Positions 24,456-33,033 of a stretch of DNA of 64,000 nt are shown piece by piece. The notes under the pieces are model-generated. The model worked only from the letters and a program-made list of their open reading frames with translations. It had not been told where the DNA came from and made no database searches. This DNA comes from a virus: IMG/VR virus record IMGVR_UViG_3300023109_003600, positions 57,650 through 121,649 of that record, one strand, 5' to 3'. Position 1 is the first letter of the stretch, and the number at the start of each line of letters is the position of its first letter. A program made the position numbers and the translations under genes.

Positions 24456-24837
24456 AAATCAAATTCAAACAATCTGGGATACATTTGACTTCACCATGAA
24501 TAATATCTCAGTGCTTGAAGATCAAGTTGCTTTTTTCGTATCTCAAGTAGACAAGAAAGCCGCGCTGGTAGAAGCAGATGTGATAACAGAAGAAAAATTT
24601 ATTGATTTTTGCGAAGAATCTTTAATCAACCACAAAAACCTTATTTCTTTTTATGAAAAGCAAATACATACAGTGAGAGATATTCTGAGTATAGACCTAA
24701 AACTGCAACCTATTGAGCGAGAAGTTTCAGTCTCTACGCTAAAAGAGTTATTAAACTTAACTGCCACATTAAGGCTGGCAATTGAAGACTCTGCTCTAAA
24801 TTTAGACCAAATGATTCGAGACTTAAAGTCTATATAA
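24448..24837 (+). CDS. Hypothetical helical protein, 129 aa
   Basis: The whole sequence is helix-prone with heptad spacing (ISVLEDQVAFFVSQVDKKA; LLNLTATLRLAIEDSALNL). It could be a coiled-coil bundle. It overlaps the heptosyltransferase gene by eight bases. No family recognised. Confidence 0.5.
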   Translation: MDKNQIQTIWDTFDFTMNNISVLEDQVAFFVSQVDKKAALVEADVITEEKFIDFCEESLINHKNLISFYEKQIHTVRDILSIDLKLQPIEREVSVSTLKELLNLTATLRLAIEDSALNLDQMIRDLKSI

Positions 24838-24841
24838 AAAG

Positions 24842-25057
24842 ATGAACCTAGCAGAGCAGATTAACGAAAAACTCGACGAAATTAATAAGCTCAGAACAGA
24901 ACAAAAACAATTAATAGGTGAGTTAAATTCGGAAGAGTACGAAGAAACCGCAGAATTATTAATTAAATATGCCCACGACGACCTAGAATCTTTAGTCTTT
25001 AATCAGAAAATATCAGGCTTATTTACTAATGAAATTTACATCAACTCGACCACTTAA
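24842..25057 (+). CDS. Hypothetical protein, 71 aa
   Basis: Helical, charged N-terminal half (LAEQINEKLDEINKLRTEQK), then an acidic part. Its end overlaps the end of the opposing gene by four bases. No family recognised. Confidence 0.45.
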   Translation: MNLAEQINEKLDEINKLRTEQKQLIGELNSEEYEETAELLIKYAHDDLESLVFNQKISGLFTNEIYINSTT

Positions 25058-25413
25058 TGGTCAACAAAAACTATATTCAACTTTTCGCATATAGCGCACA
25101 TTTCTAATGGAGACATTTGGTTGTAGTAATGAGAAACATATTCCTTCAACCTCATCTCTCTTTTTTTTGGAGTACCGTTTACCCAATACATAAACATAGA
25201 TTTATCTAAATTTTGGTATAAGTAATCAAGAATAGACTTCTTAATATTATATTTATACATTTCTAAAATATCAAGCTCACTCAACTTTTTGTATATTTTT
25301 ATTGCTGCAAACTTTATTTGGTTGCAGTCAACTTCACAAGGGTTTTCATATTTTTGAATCAAATCTTCATGAATCAACCCGAAAACAATCTTTCGAATTT
25401 CTTTTTTAAGCAT
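25054..25413 (-). CDS. Hypothetical protein on minus strand, 119 aa
   Basis: One of few minus-strand genes. It is helical, with IKFAAIKIYKKLSELDILEM and a C-terminal ALLC-like segment PLEMCAICEKLNIVF. No family recognised. It is divergent from the 2OG oxygenase gene and converges on 24842. Confidence 0.45.
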   Translation of the reverse strand: MLKKEIRKIVFGLIHEDLIQKYENPCEVDCNQIKFAAIKIYKKLSELDILEMYKYNIKKSILDYLYQNLDKSMFMYWVNGTPKKREMRLKEYVSHYYNQMSPLEMCAICEKLNIVFVDH

Positions 25414-25438
25414 ATCTAAAAGAACTTACACTTTTTTC

Positions 25439-25467
25439 TTGCAAAAAAAATAAATTTATAATATAAT
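25439..25467 (+). promoter_or_regulatory. Promoter TTGCAA-17-TATAAT
   Basis: A perfect TATAAT lies seven bases before the ATG of the 2OG oxygenase gene; the -35 is a weaker TTGCAA. Confidence 0.55.
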
Positions 25468-25474
25468 AATTACC

Positions 25475-26167
25475 ATGAACCAAGAAACACAAGAAAAAAT
25501 CGCAGACCTTAAAAGCAAAAATCTATTAAGCGATGAGTTTGCCAGAACAGTCCAATCATGGAAAGCTGAAGAAGGTTCTATGAGGATTACAACAATTAAA
25601 AACTTTATATCAAAACAAGATTGTGAAAAAATAATTGATTTCTTCGGTAAACAAGAATTCCAAAACTTTAATGGAGCTTCGAAGTTTGTTGGAAAAACTT
25701 TTCCGTGGCTTCAATGCAGAAGCCTGCCTCATAATCATGAAGATGAAGATATTGTAAAGATAATGTCTAGTTATCGTTTCAACGCAACCATGCATGCCAG
25801 AAAATTTTTCGAAAAAGAGCTTTATCCAGAGTATACAGATTTAGTAGTTTGGAAAAATGGCGAAGACATGGCGGTTCACGCAGATTCTTGCGAAATGGAT
25901 GGAACACCTAGAGACTCAAGGGGGAGTAGTCACGACTGGAGGTTTGGAGGAGGAGTTCTTTATTTAAACGATGACTATGCAGGTGGAGAAACCTATTTTC
26001 CTAAATACAGTATCCAGGTTAGGCCAGAAGTAGGTAAATTATCTTTGTTTATGGCCGACTGGAATCATATGCACGGAGTTAGAGAAATTAGCCAAGGCAA
26101 AGAACCTATAGCGAGATACACTATGCCTATATGGTTCACAGAAGACTATACAAAATCAGAAATTTAA
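25475..26167 (+). CDS. 2-oxoglutarate/Fe(II) oxygenase (prolyl-4-hydroxylase type)
   Basis: Iron ligands HAD at residues ~135-137 (in NGEDMAVHAD) and the distal His ~200 (WNHMHGV), plus the 2-oxoglutarate Arg in IARYTMPIWF (~214), form the full catalytic set. GGVLYLNDDYAGGETYF is the usual strand between them. Such phage enzymes hydroxylate proteins, sugars or bases. Position between the heptosyltransferase and a GT14-like gene suggests a glycan or glycoprotein substrate. Confidence 0.85.
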   Translation: MNQETQEKIADLKSKNLLSDEFARTVQSWKAEEGSMRITTIKNFISKQDCEKIIDFFGKQEFQNFNGASKFVGKTFPWLQCRSLPHNHEDEDIVKIMSSYRFNATMHARKFFEKELYPEYTDLVVWKNGEDMAVHADSCEMDGTPRDSRGSSHDWRFGGGVLYLNDDYAGGETYFPKYSIQVRPEVGKLSLFMADWNHMHGVREISQGKEPIARYTMPIWFTEDYTKSEI

Positions 26168-26170
26168 ATC

Positions 26171-26956
26171 ATGAAGATAGGCTTCGCGTTCCTGACTTAT
26201 CGGAATATTCATAACCAACAAGTTTATAAAAAACTTTTTGAAGAACTCTCTGCGGATGGGCACGAAGTTATCTCAGCGATACATTCGAAGAAGCGCTTTG
26301 AGTCAACCATTTTGCCAGATCTTGATTTTATAAACACTGTACAAACGAGGTGGGCAACACCCTCCTTGATAGAGGCTCAGATATTATTATTTTCTCATTT
26401 ATTCTCGCAGGAATCAGACATTGTTTATTTTCTTAGCGGAGATACTTTGCCGCTAAGAAGGTCAAAAGGCTTTATTTCCTTAAATCAAGAGACTACATTT
26501 TGCTTACAAAGCAAGGAGGCACTAGGAGGGAACAATGAAGACTACCAATACGATCAAAGCAAAGTATTTTCAGGAATAAACCAGAACAAGTGGAACTGTG
26601 AGATATTTAGGGTCAATGGTTTAGATATTGACTTCCAAAATTTCGAAAAGCAACAAATGTTTTTCTGCATAAACAAGAGGGACTTCAATACATTTTTTCA
26701 AAAAACGTTAGAAAACAATTATTTCAATAAATTGCAAAGGCTATCGCCGATGGATGAATATTTTTGGGTAAACATATTTAATTTATTAGATATTTCCTAT
26801 AGAGGAATGGACTCCTACATATACAGCAACAGAAGAAATAACGTTAATACTCAAGCGGAAGACTTTAGGTTGTGTGTAATTAATAAAGACATTAAAGATA
26901 AATATATTTTCCTTCGAAAACTTAGACAAGAAAACGCAGAAATTAATTTTATTTAA
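26171..26956 (+). CDS. GT14-like (core-2/I-branching type) glycosyltransferase
   Basis: The block RWATPSLIEAQILLFSHLF followed by IVYFLSGDTLPLRR is characteristic of GT14/branching N-acetylglucosaminyltransferases, where SGxDxPL precedes the active site. QQMFFCINKRDF and SPMDEYFWVNIF continue the fold. No membrane anchor, unlike eukaryotic members. The likely donor is UDP-GlcNAc or UDP-xylose. Confidence 0.7.
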   Translation: MKIGFAFLTYRNIHNQQVYKKLFEELSADGHEVISAIHSKKRFESTILPDLDFINTVQTRWATPSLIEAQILLFSHLFSQESDIVYFLSGDTLPLRRSKGFISLNQETTFCLQSKEALGGNNEDYQYDQSKVFSGINQNKWNCEIFRVNGLDIDFQNFEKQQMFFCINKRDFNTFFQKTLENNYFNKLQRLSPMDEYFWVNIFNLLDISYRGMDSYIYSNRRNNVNTQAEDFRLCVINKDIKDKYIFLRKLRQENAEINFI

Positions 26957-26963
26957 TAAAAGC

Positions 26964-26992
26964 TTGACTTAACAATACTTAAATAGTAACAT
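26964..26992 (+). promoter_or_regulatory. Sigma70-like promoter TTGACT-17-TAACAT
   Basis: The -10 TAACAT ends six bases before the ATG, so the message should be leaderless. It starts a run leading through the GHKL ATPase. Confidence 0.65.
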
Positions 26993-26998
26993 AAACCT

Positions 26999-27256
26999 AT
27001 GCCATATATACCACAATTAGAAAAAAACCAAGTAGATTCCCATAACCTAATTTCCACAGCAGGGCAGTTTAATTATGCACTTAATCAGTTGATTGCAAAT
27101 TTTATCGACCAGAATGATTTTAATTATCAAACAGCTAATGATATTGTAGGAGCAATGGAATGCGCAAAAATGGAGCTCTATCGAAGGTTAATATCGCCAT
27201 ATGAAGATAAAAAAATCTCGGAAAACGGAGATGTCAAACCATATAATTCTTTTTAA
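26999..27256 (+). CDS. DUF6899-family small phage protein
   Basis: The pattern MPYIPQ at the start, a central AGQFNYALNQLI, NDIVGAMECAKMELYRRLIS and the end PYEDKKISENGDV matches small proteins of the DUF6899 type found in many marine phages. Function is unknown. The stop overlaps the next ATG. Confidence 0.75.
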   Translation: MPYIPQLEKNQVDSHNLISTAGQFNYALNQLIANFIDQNDFNYQTANDIVGAMECAKMELYRRLISPYEDKKISENGDVKPYNSF

Positions 27257-27798
27257 TGAAAAACTTATTTTTATTTTTATTTTTGCTAACCCCTTTATAT
27301 TCGCAAGAATTTAGAGTATTCTACTCTTCCGACTACGAAACAAGGACAGAAGCGAAATACATAAAATACTGCCCAGACTCATTATTCCTTTTATTGCAAA
27401 ACAGAGATGACTCAATGTTTGAAGAAAAACTTACAACATTTTCTATAGAAGATAGAATTTACGTAACAAAAGAACATAAAAAATGGGCAGCAAAGAAACA
27501 TAAAGCTCAGTCATACTTCGGAAGCTATAGGGGTTCTAGACGCAATCCAAAAAAAGTTTACCAAGCGAGACCAACAAGCTTTAAAGAAGGTTATCTAGGG
27601 GCTTTGTTTGAAGACCATTGGACAAACCCGAACGCCAAATTCAAAAAAGATCATTGGGTCATTATAAACCATTTAAATTTACAAAAAAGAAACTATAACT
27701 CCCCTATAGAGATGAGGCCAGACGAAATTACTGGACAAAGAATAATTATAGACTTTAAAACAAAAAAGAGGTTATGTCCTCCCAGTGGCTGCAAATGA
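27256..27798 (+). CDS. Secreted protein with signal peptide, 180 aa
   Basis: The N terminus MKNLFLFLFLLTPLYSQE is a classical Sec signal with likely cleavage near residues 16-17. The mature part is basic and aromatic, with HKAQSYFGSYRGSRRNPKK and a terminal pair of Cys (RLCPPSGC). It is translationally coupled to the GHKL ATPase, an unusual partner for an exported protein. No family recognised. Confidence 0.6.
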   Translation: MKNLFLFLFLLTPLYSQEFRVFYSSDYETRTEAKYIKYCPDSLFLLLQNRDDSMFEEKLTTFSIEDRIYVTKEHKKWAAKKHKAQSYFGSYRGSRRNPKKVYQARPTSFKEGYLGALFEDHWTNPNAKFKKDHWVIINHLNLQKRNYNSPIEMRPDEITGQRIIIDFKTKKRLCPPSGCK

Positions 27799-29495
27799 AT
27801 ATAAAAGTTAGAACAGGTACAAATATTAAAACAGTACTAAAGTCTACTGTAAACATTCCTCAGGCATTTACCGAATTAGTAAAAAATTCCGTACAGAACG
27901 AAGCGAGTGAATGCGAAATTTTACTCAACGAAAGCGAAGCAGTAATAGTAGATAATGGTATTGGTTTATCGATCGATGCAGAACCAGGAGAATTAAATTC
28001 TTTTGAGAAATATTTTACTTACGGAAATTCTTACGAACAAACAGGTGGAACGAATTTGAATTTGGGACAAATGGGAATAGGGGGGAAAGTTGCAAATGAC
28101 CGCCTTTCGGACCCACAAAATACTCATTGGCAGATAGAATCCAAAGACCTATCAGGCAAGTGCTACTTATTAAATTACCAACCGACAGAAACCAACTTTT
28201 TAGACGAATACTCTCCAACTATTGAAGAAATTCCTCCAGAATCATGCTCAATAAAACATAATTCAGGAGTAAAAATCATAATAAAAAGCCTAACAAAAGA
28301 AGTTGAAGAAGGTTGGGATTTGCAAGCAATAAAGCTAGAGCTACAGACTTTTTTCGGCGTTTTAGTTAAAGAATTAAAAGAAGAGGGAGTATCCTTTGAT
28401 TTATCATTTCAAAAAGAAAAAATAAATTTCGATTATAAACTCCCAGGAATAGAGATAAAATTCCAAGAGGTGTTTAACTATAATCTATTAAATATTAACT
28501 CTCAAACAGAGACAATGCTGTCAGAAGTCAAATTTAATCTTGCTTACATAAAAGATCCTATGGAGTTAAATAATTTTCACCAAAAAACGATAGATATTAT
28601 CTCAGGAGTCAAGGTTTGTTCTTTGATCTTTTCTGATCTACCTTGTCGAGAAGAATGTATTAAGATAGCAAAAACATTAGGTCACAAAAACTTTGATTAT
28701 AGCATTATAAATAGATACTTTCATTCAATAATTGGATTCATTTCCTGCAAAAATATATCTAAAGATATTGACAGCACAGGAAATAACGCAAAGGATATTT
28801 CCCATCATGGCTTAAGAACAGACCATGCGCTTACTGAACCTTTTTATAAATTGTTAGGAAATTCTATAGTTACTTGGATTATTGCGTTTGATTTATCCAA
28901 CGAATCAACATCGTCCTCTGTAGTAGAGCAATTGGTTCTACATGCAAGCGCTATGGTCATGGAATCTCTTAATATAGAAGATTTGGCGGAGTTAATATCA
29001 GACTTAGGAATTGAATATGAAACATATGACTACGTTACAATAGACAAGTTAGCTGAATTGGGTTCAGCTCCAGTAGAATCAGCGCTAAAAACTCAAAAAT
29101 CTTTATTCTCTGATGACGAATCGGGGCCACCGAAAGAATATAATCCATTTTCAAACGATTCGGTTGCCTGGCAAGATACAGTTCTGCAATTAGCAAAAAT
29201 CAAAAAAACAATACCTTTTGAAATTGTAGATTTTAGCGAAGGGCAAGAGTACATAATGTCAAAGCTAGATCCTTTTTTCAAGTTCAAGGTGTTAATCAAC
29301 AGCTCGAATCCAAAATATAAATCATTCATGAAAGAAACAACTCCTACGTTAATGACGCTCTTCTTGTCAGAATTACTCATTAGAGAAATTATTTTCTTTA
29401 CAGAGTCGACCAACGTTCGAGAGGCTTTAGATGAAAAAATCAGCAAATTTTACGAAGAGTCCTACGAAAACATTAAATTAATCTCTCAAGCGTAA
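27795..29495 (+). CDS. GHKL (HSP90-like) ATPase of unknown role
   Basis: The N-box AFTELVKNSVQNEASE (~24-39), the G1 box IVDNGIGLS (~51-59) and the G2-like GQMGIGGKVAND give the ATP-binding fold of GyrB/HSP90/MutL/MORC proteins. The remaining ~450 residues hold no motif I recognise. The start ATG overlapping the previous stop (ATGA) is chosen over one 21 bases upstream. It is distinct from the rIIA-like GHKL protein at 57629. A MORC-like or anti-defence role is possible but unproven. Confidence 0.75.
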   Translation: MNIKVRTGTNIKTVLKSTVNIPQAFTELVKNSVQNEASECEILLNESEAVIVDNGIGLSIDAEPGELNSFEKYFTYGNSYEQTGGTNLNLGQMGIGGKVANDRLSDPQNTHWQIESKDLSGKCYLLNYQPTETNFLDEYSPTIEEIPPESCSIKHNSGVKIIIKSLTKEVEEGWDLQAIKLELQTFFGVLVKELKEEGVSFDLSFQKEKINFDYKLPGIEIKFQEVFNYNLLNINSQTETMLSEVKFNLAYIKDPMELNNFHQKTIDIISGVKVCSLIFSDLPCREECIKIAKTLGHKNFDYSIINRYFHSIIGFISCKNISKDIDSTGNNAKDISHHGLRTDHALTEPFYKLLGNSIVTWIIAFDLSNESTSSSVVEQLVLHASAMVMESLNIEDLAELISDLGIEYETYDYVTIDKLAELGSAPVESALKTQKSLFSDDESGPPKEYNPFSNDSVAWQDTVLQLAKIKKTIPFEIVDFSEGQEYIMSKLDPFFKFKVLINSSNPKYKSFMKETTPTLMTLFLSELLIREIIFFTESTNVREALDEKISKFYEESYENIKLISQA

Positions 29496-29734
29496 TGAAA
29501 AATAGAGACATACCTACAGAAATGGCAGAAGATCTACTTAATTTGTTTTACGAAAAAACATACCAAATCAAAAAAGGAATAAATTTTGGAGGTTGCCATT
29601 TAGATGAAGCGTCGGACATAATAAGCAGGTCTTTATTTTTAGCGGGCCACGAATCTATTACATTAAAGATTTCAAAAGCTAAAGACAAACATCACATCAA
29701 CATCAAGATAGAAGAAGTTAAAGAAATACAATGA
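29495..29734 (+). CDS. Hypothetical protein, 79 aa
   Basis: Begins at the last base of the ATPase stop. Contains INFGGCHLDEASDIISRSLF and a strand-rich C terminus HHINIKIEEVKEI. It is likely co-translated with the ATPase. No family recognised. Confidence 0.5.
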   Translation: MKNRDIPTEMAEDLLNLFYEKTYQIKKGINFGGCHLDEASDIISRSLFLAGHESITLKISKAKDKHHINIKIEEVKEIQ

Positions 29735-29919
29735 TACTCATAGAAGACGCAAATAATGAAAATTATTATATCAACTCAAAAAACGTTGTTTATATAAAAG
29801 AACGTCAGGACGCATTCAAGAAAGAGCGTTGGTGGAAAATAACCTTCGTTAATGGAGAACAACTTCATACAAAAAATGAAGCAGGAGTAAAGTCGATTAT
29901 ATCGAGGTTAAACACATGA
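29731..29919 (+). CDS. Hypothetical protein, 62 aa
   Basis: A compact beta-rich protein (MILIEDANNENYYINSKNVV; WWKITFVNGEQLHTK) like the small strand-turn-strand phage proteins. ATGA overlaps join it to both neighbours. No family recognised. Confidence 0.5.
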   Translation: MILIEDANNENYYINSKNVVYIKERQDAFKKERWWKITFVNGEQLHTKNEAGVKSIISRLNT

Positions 29920-30548
29920 GTAACGCTTATATTCTCTCATTAGATGATTCTGCAGAAAGAGCAGTAAACGCAAAACAAATTCTAGATAGGCTTTCATTTA
30001 AAGTATTTCATTGTGAGGTCATACCTCACGAAGAAAAAAGTTTCTCAAATAGATTGAGCATGTTAAATATCATGAAACTTATTACCTCTAAAAGAAATAA
30101 GTGGTCATACGTATTTGAAGATGACATTCAATTTTGGGAATATATTGGCCCAAAAAAACTAAAACATTTCGAGAAAGCTTCTAAAAATTTCTTTTACCTA
30201 GGAGCTTGTTCAGAAACTCCTCCCACAAAAACAAAAGAAAAAATATTGGACATATCAGCTTATAGATTCCAAACTAATAAAGTAGGATGCAGTCACGCTT
30301 TTGCAATCTCAAGAGAAGGAGCAAAGCTTGTTTTAGAAAAAGCAAAAGATTTTGACGAAAGTGTTAATTTTGATGAAATACTATCTACGCTCTTTGCTTC
30401 CGAGAAACCTTTGGTCGTAATGAATGAAGAATCTGGAAATGTTTCGTATCAGAACAAAGATCACTACGGGCTTGTTTTTCAAGATAAGTTTGCATTTTCA
30501 TCTAACCCTCCCAAGGATATCCCTAACGTAAGCATTCATATTAATTAA
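29916..30548 (+). CDS. GT25-like (LPS-type) glycosyltransferase
   Basis: The N terminus NAYILSLDDSAERAVNAKQI and the EDD motif in KWSYVFEDDIQFWE, then FFYLGACSE and GCSHAFAISREGAKLVLE, are in the order found in GT25 (LPS glycosyltransferase/collagen galactosyltransferase) proteins. It is coupled to the preceding small genes and converges with the next gene. Confidence 0.8.
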   Translation: MSNAYILSLDDSAERAVNAKQILDRLSFKVFHCEVIPHEEKSFSNRLSMLNIMKLITSKRNKWSYVFEDDIQFWEYIGPKKLKHFEKASKNFFYLGACSETPPTKTKEKILDISAYRFQTNKVGCSHAFAISREGAKLVLEKAKDFDESVNFDEILSTLFASEKPLVVMNEESGNVSYQNKDHYGLVFQDKFAFSSNPPKDIPNVSIHIN

Positions 30549-31302
30549 TTAAAGATCGCAAATTATATTGTTGATTAAGGTTTTTTAATGGGTGATATAA
30601 ATTATTTTTGTCAATAAAAGCTCCATCAAAACAATTCTTTGGAAGCTGGTGGTTAAAAAACATAATATATTTCAATTCTTCAATATATTTGGCGCGCAAA
30701 TTATTTTTCAGAGCAATATTAGCAAATAAAATTTCATCCATCTCTAAATATTTTTTATTATTTGCAGAGATCTTCAACGCTTTAAAGAAATCCTTCGAGC
30801 ATCTTATAGCGCACGACATGCTAGTATATACCTCTTGATCAGGAAGCTCCTCTAAAGCGTTTTTATACCAATGCCAACCAGGTTCTAAGGGTTTTATTTT
30901 AGGACACAGAAGGTCTTCGGATGGGTATTTAGCATCTATTTTTAATAAAGTCTCTGAGCTAGGTATAAAAACATCCTCTTCCACCATCCAGACATTTTCA
31001 TACTCGGTCATCTCTTCAGAAAAAAAATATAAACATCTATCTCTTGTAGAAAAATCTATAATGCCTGATTTGCCATATGTCGAACCATTGTAGCCCAAGG
31101 ATTCACATTTTTTTTCGCAAGGACTTATTATTGACATCATTCGAACAAGTTTAGAATTAACTTTCGAAATAAGGTTTTTGTCCTGCACTAACACATACAA
31201 ATCATAATTATTACGCATAGAACAAATAAATCTCAATTGATTAAAATCGAGATTCAAACTCAACAAACACAAAGCATTTTTATGTTGACTTTTGTAAATC
31301 AT
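30541..31302 (-). CDS. GT-A glycosyltransferase-like protein
   Basis: The N-terminal segment NALCLLSLNLDFNQLRFICS, an acidic motif in ENVWMVEEDVFIPSS (EED acting as DxD-like metal site) and the later VYTSMSCAIRCSKDF are typical of GT-A enzymes related to DUF3405/DUF5672. No family is certain. It is the only glycan gene on the minus strand, convergent with the GT25-like gene. Confidence 0.6.
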   Translation of the reverse strand: MIYKSQHKNALCLLSLNLDFNQLRFICSMRNNYDLYVLVQDKNLISKVNSKLVRMMSIISPCEKKCESLGYNGSTYGKSGIIDFSTRDRCLYFFSEEMTEYENVWMVEEDVFIPSSETLLKIDAKYPSEDLLCPKIKPLEPGWHWYKNALEELPDQEVYTSMSCAIRCSKDFFKALKISANNKKYLEMDEILFANIALKNNLRAKYIEELKYIMFFNHQLPKNCFDGAFIDKNNLYHPLKNLNQQYNLRSLIN

Positions 31303-31313
31303 TTACATATAAT
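31285..31313 (+). promoter_or_regulatory. Sigma70-like promoter TTGACT-17-TATAAT
   Basis: Consensus -10 and near-consensus -35 lie upstream of the gene at 31322, with eight bases to the ATG. The element overlaps the start of the divergent minus-strand gene. Confidence 0.65.
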
Positions 31314-31314
31314 A
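31309..31314 (-). promoter_or_regulatory. Minus-strand -10 (TATTAT) overlapping the plus-strand -10
   Basis: TATTAT on the minus strand is six bases from the ATG of the gene ending at 30541 and shares five bases with the plus-strand TATAAT. No good -35 is seen, so this is tentative. Confidence 0.4.
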
Positions 31315-31321
31315 ACCAATA

Positions 31322-31639
31322 ATGATCGAAAGTATAGCAGAAAATATTTTTTTTGAAAAAGGTTACGATAAAGGGTACGCAGATTGTCAAGAAAACATGG
31401 CCAAAGAATATGATAAACTGTCTAAGTGGAACTGCATCTTAAATAAAGTGCCAAGCATGGATGATTTTTTATTTCTATATGTACAAGGAGATAATTGGCA
31501 GGGAACAGGTTTTTATTTTGGCAAGGACAAAGAGCTAAAAGAAGAAAACAATCATATTTTTGGTGGTTGTGCTGGCATGATTACGGGAGAGATTAGTCAT
31601 TGGATGATTGCGCCTAAACCGCCGAAAAAACAATCATGA
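31322..31639 (+). CDS. Hypothetical protein, 105 aa
   Basis: The N terminus FFEKGYDKGYADCQENMAKE has the Gly/Tyr repeats seen in other small proteins of this window; the C-terminal half GAGMI-like segment (FGGCAGMITGEISHWMIAP) ends in a proline-rich tail. It resembles phage DUF551-type proteins (HWMxxPxPP) in its last 15 residues. Function unknown. Confidence 0.55.
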   Translation: MIESIAENIFFEKGYDKGYADCQENMAKEYDKLSKWNCILNKVPSMDDFLFLYVQGDNWQGTGFYFGKDKELKEENNHIFGGCAGMITGEISHWMIAPKPPKKQS

Positions 31640-31800
31640 AATCAATCTTAAGTTTCATTGCTTACATCATTGGAAACTTAATTAGTAAATTACTATATTT
31701 TAATTGCTGCTCTTTTCTTTATAAACCATACAGTAAAATAATGCTAATCAGCAGTAAATTAGACATCCGTCAAAAATTATGGAAACGGCCCAAAAATTAA
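31636..31800 (+). CDS. Small conserved phage-type protein, 54 aa
   Basis: The start overlaps the previous stop (ATGA). A hydrophobic N-terminal helix (SILSFIAYIIGNLISKLLYF) is followed by YKPYSKIMLISSKLDIRQKL and LWKRP. The YxxYxxxMxxSxxLDxxxxLWK pattern recalls short phage proteins often found near such genes. It overlaps the next gene by 22 bases. Confidence 0.5.
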   Translation: MKSILSFIAYIIGNLISKLLYFNCCSFLYKPYSKIMLISSKLDIRQKLWKRPKN

Positions 31801-32510
31801 AATTATACAAATCAAAAACAGTAAAATTTGACGTAGATCGCCACTACTACTCTTTTTATTTTTGCGGACATAGCCCTCAATTACATAAAAAAGGTCTACA
31901 AAGAGACGGTAAAAATCCACTACAATTCTTCATGAGAGACATGACTCGTCAAAAATATGAATCTTTACCTAATGGCAGATATTACGAGTACAACTTAAAC
32001 TCATTAAGCGCGTTCAAGAATCAACCTTGCAAAAAGTACTATATTTTGGACGCGAATAAATCAAAAGTTTTCGTAGGATTCGAATTATACGAAGATATTC
32101 CTAGTAGCACAATAAATACCGACCAATTATATTTTGACGTAAAGGGTGGTAAATTAAATTATCTCAAAAAACCCAAAAAAAAAAGTGCAGAAGCTCATAA
32201 ACAGAATATAAATAAGGCAATCGATTCAGCGCCAACTGCTCATCGTGATGCGTTTGCCGAGAATTACATTAAATTCATTTTAGGTCATAAAAAAATGGGT
32301 CATATAAGTCACGAAGTTTATTGTCATGCTATGCTTATTCTTCGCAAATGTGCGGGTCTAAATCTCATTATACCACACAAGTTTAAAGAATTACTATATA
32401 ATATATATGGTCAAGATTCAAAGGTAAATAAATCAACTGCTGAATCAGAATTTATATTGTATGCTTTAAAAGCATTTAAAAGAACAGGAAAAGAAAGTAT
32501 TTATAAATAA
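31779..32510 (+). CDS. Hypothetical protein, 243 aa
   Basis: Basic protein without a recognised domain. The N-terminal half is strand-rich (VKFDVDRHYYSFYFCGHSPQ); after a lysine-rich linker (KKPKKKSAEAHKQ) comes a helical C-terminal part (YIKFILGHKKMGHISHEVY). It immediately precedes a cytidylyltransferase gene, so an acceptor or regulator role in the island is possible. Confidence 0.5.
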   Translation: METAQKLKLYKSKTVKFDVDRHYYSFYFCGHSPQLHKKGLQRDGKNPLQFFMRDMTRQKYESLPNGRYYEYNLNSLSAFKNQPCKKYYILDANKSKVFVGFELYEDIPSSTINTDQLYFDVKGGKLNYLKKPKKKSAEAHKQNINKAIDSAPTAHRDAFAENYIKFILGHKKMGHISHEVYCHAMLILRKCAGLNLIIPHKFKELLYNIYGQDSKVNKSTAESEFILYALKAFKRTGKESIYK

Positions 32511-32945
32511 ATGAATAAAATAAAAACAGGAATTACATTTAGCACATTTGATTTACTTCACACAGGACATATTGCTATGTTAGCTGAAGCAAAATCTGTT
32601 TGTAATTATTTAATATGTGGACTTCATGTTGATCCACAAGTTGAGCGACCAAATAAAAATAAACCTATACAAAGTGTTGTTGAGCGTTATATTCAATTAT
32701 CTTCGGTGCAATATGTTGATGAAGTGATTCCATATAATCTTGAAAAAGATTTGCATGATATTTTATTGACTTACCCTATTAACGTAAGAATTATTGGTGC
32801 AGACTATAAAGGTGTTGAATTTTCGGGCAAAGATATTTGCTTGACAAAAGGCATAGAGATTTATTACAATAAACGCTCTCACAATTTCTCCAGTACAGAG
32901 TTAAGAAAAAGAATACAACAAGCAGAAGATGAAAAACAAACTTAA
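32511..32945 (+). CDS. Cytidylyltransferase-like protein (TagD/GCT type)
   Basis: TFSTFDLLHTGHIAMLAEAK carries an intact HxGH (~16-19) and the C-terminal RSHNFSSTELRKRI the second nucleotide-binding motif (SSTxLR). ERYIQLSSVQYVDEVIPY and IIGADYKG complete the glycerol-3-phosphate cytidylyltransferase layout. It would form a CDP- or ADP-activated alcohol or sugar. Downstream lies an epimerase-like gene. Confidence 0.85.
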   Translation: MNKIKTGITFSTFDLLHTGHIAMLAEAKSVCNYLICGLHVDPQVERPNKNKPIQSVVERYIQLSSVQYVDEVIPYNLEKDLHDILLTYPINVRIIGADYKGVEFSGKDICLTKGIEIYYNKRSHNFSSTELRKRIQQAEDEKQT

Positions 32946-33033
32946 ACAAATTAAAGAATTATTCTTGGGCGTTGGAACGCTTTTTATCTTGATATTCTTG
33001 CAAATATGGTATATAATTACAGGCAATGAGTAA
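32929..33033 (+). CDS. Possible membrane microprotein (34 aa)
   Basis: A basic N terminus (KNKLKQIKE) followed by one hydrophobic segment (LFLGVGTLFILIFLQIWYII). It overlaps the ends of both neighbours and contains the promoter for the epimerase gene, so it may be a chance frame. Confidence 0.3.
   Translation: MKNKLKQIKELFLGVGTLFILIFLQIWYIITGNE
32989..33017 (+). promoter_or_regulatory. Sigma70-like promoter TTGATA-17-TATAAT
   Basis: A perfect TATAAT lies eight bases before the ATG of the epimerase-like gene, 17 bases after TTGATA. Confidence 0.6.
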
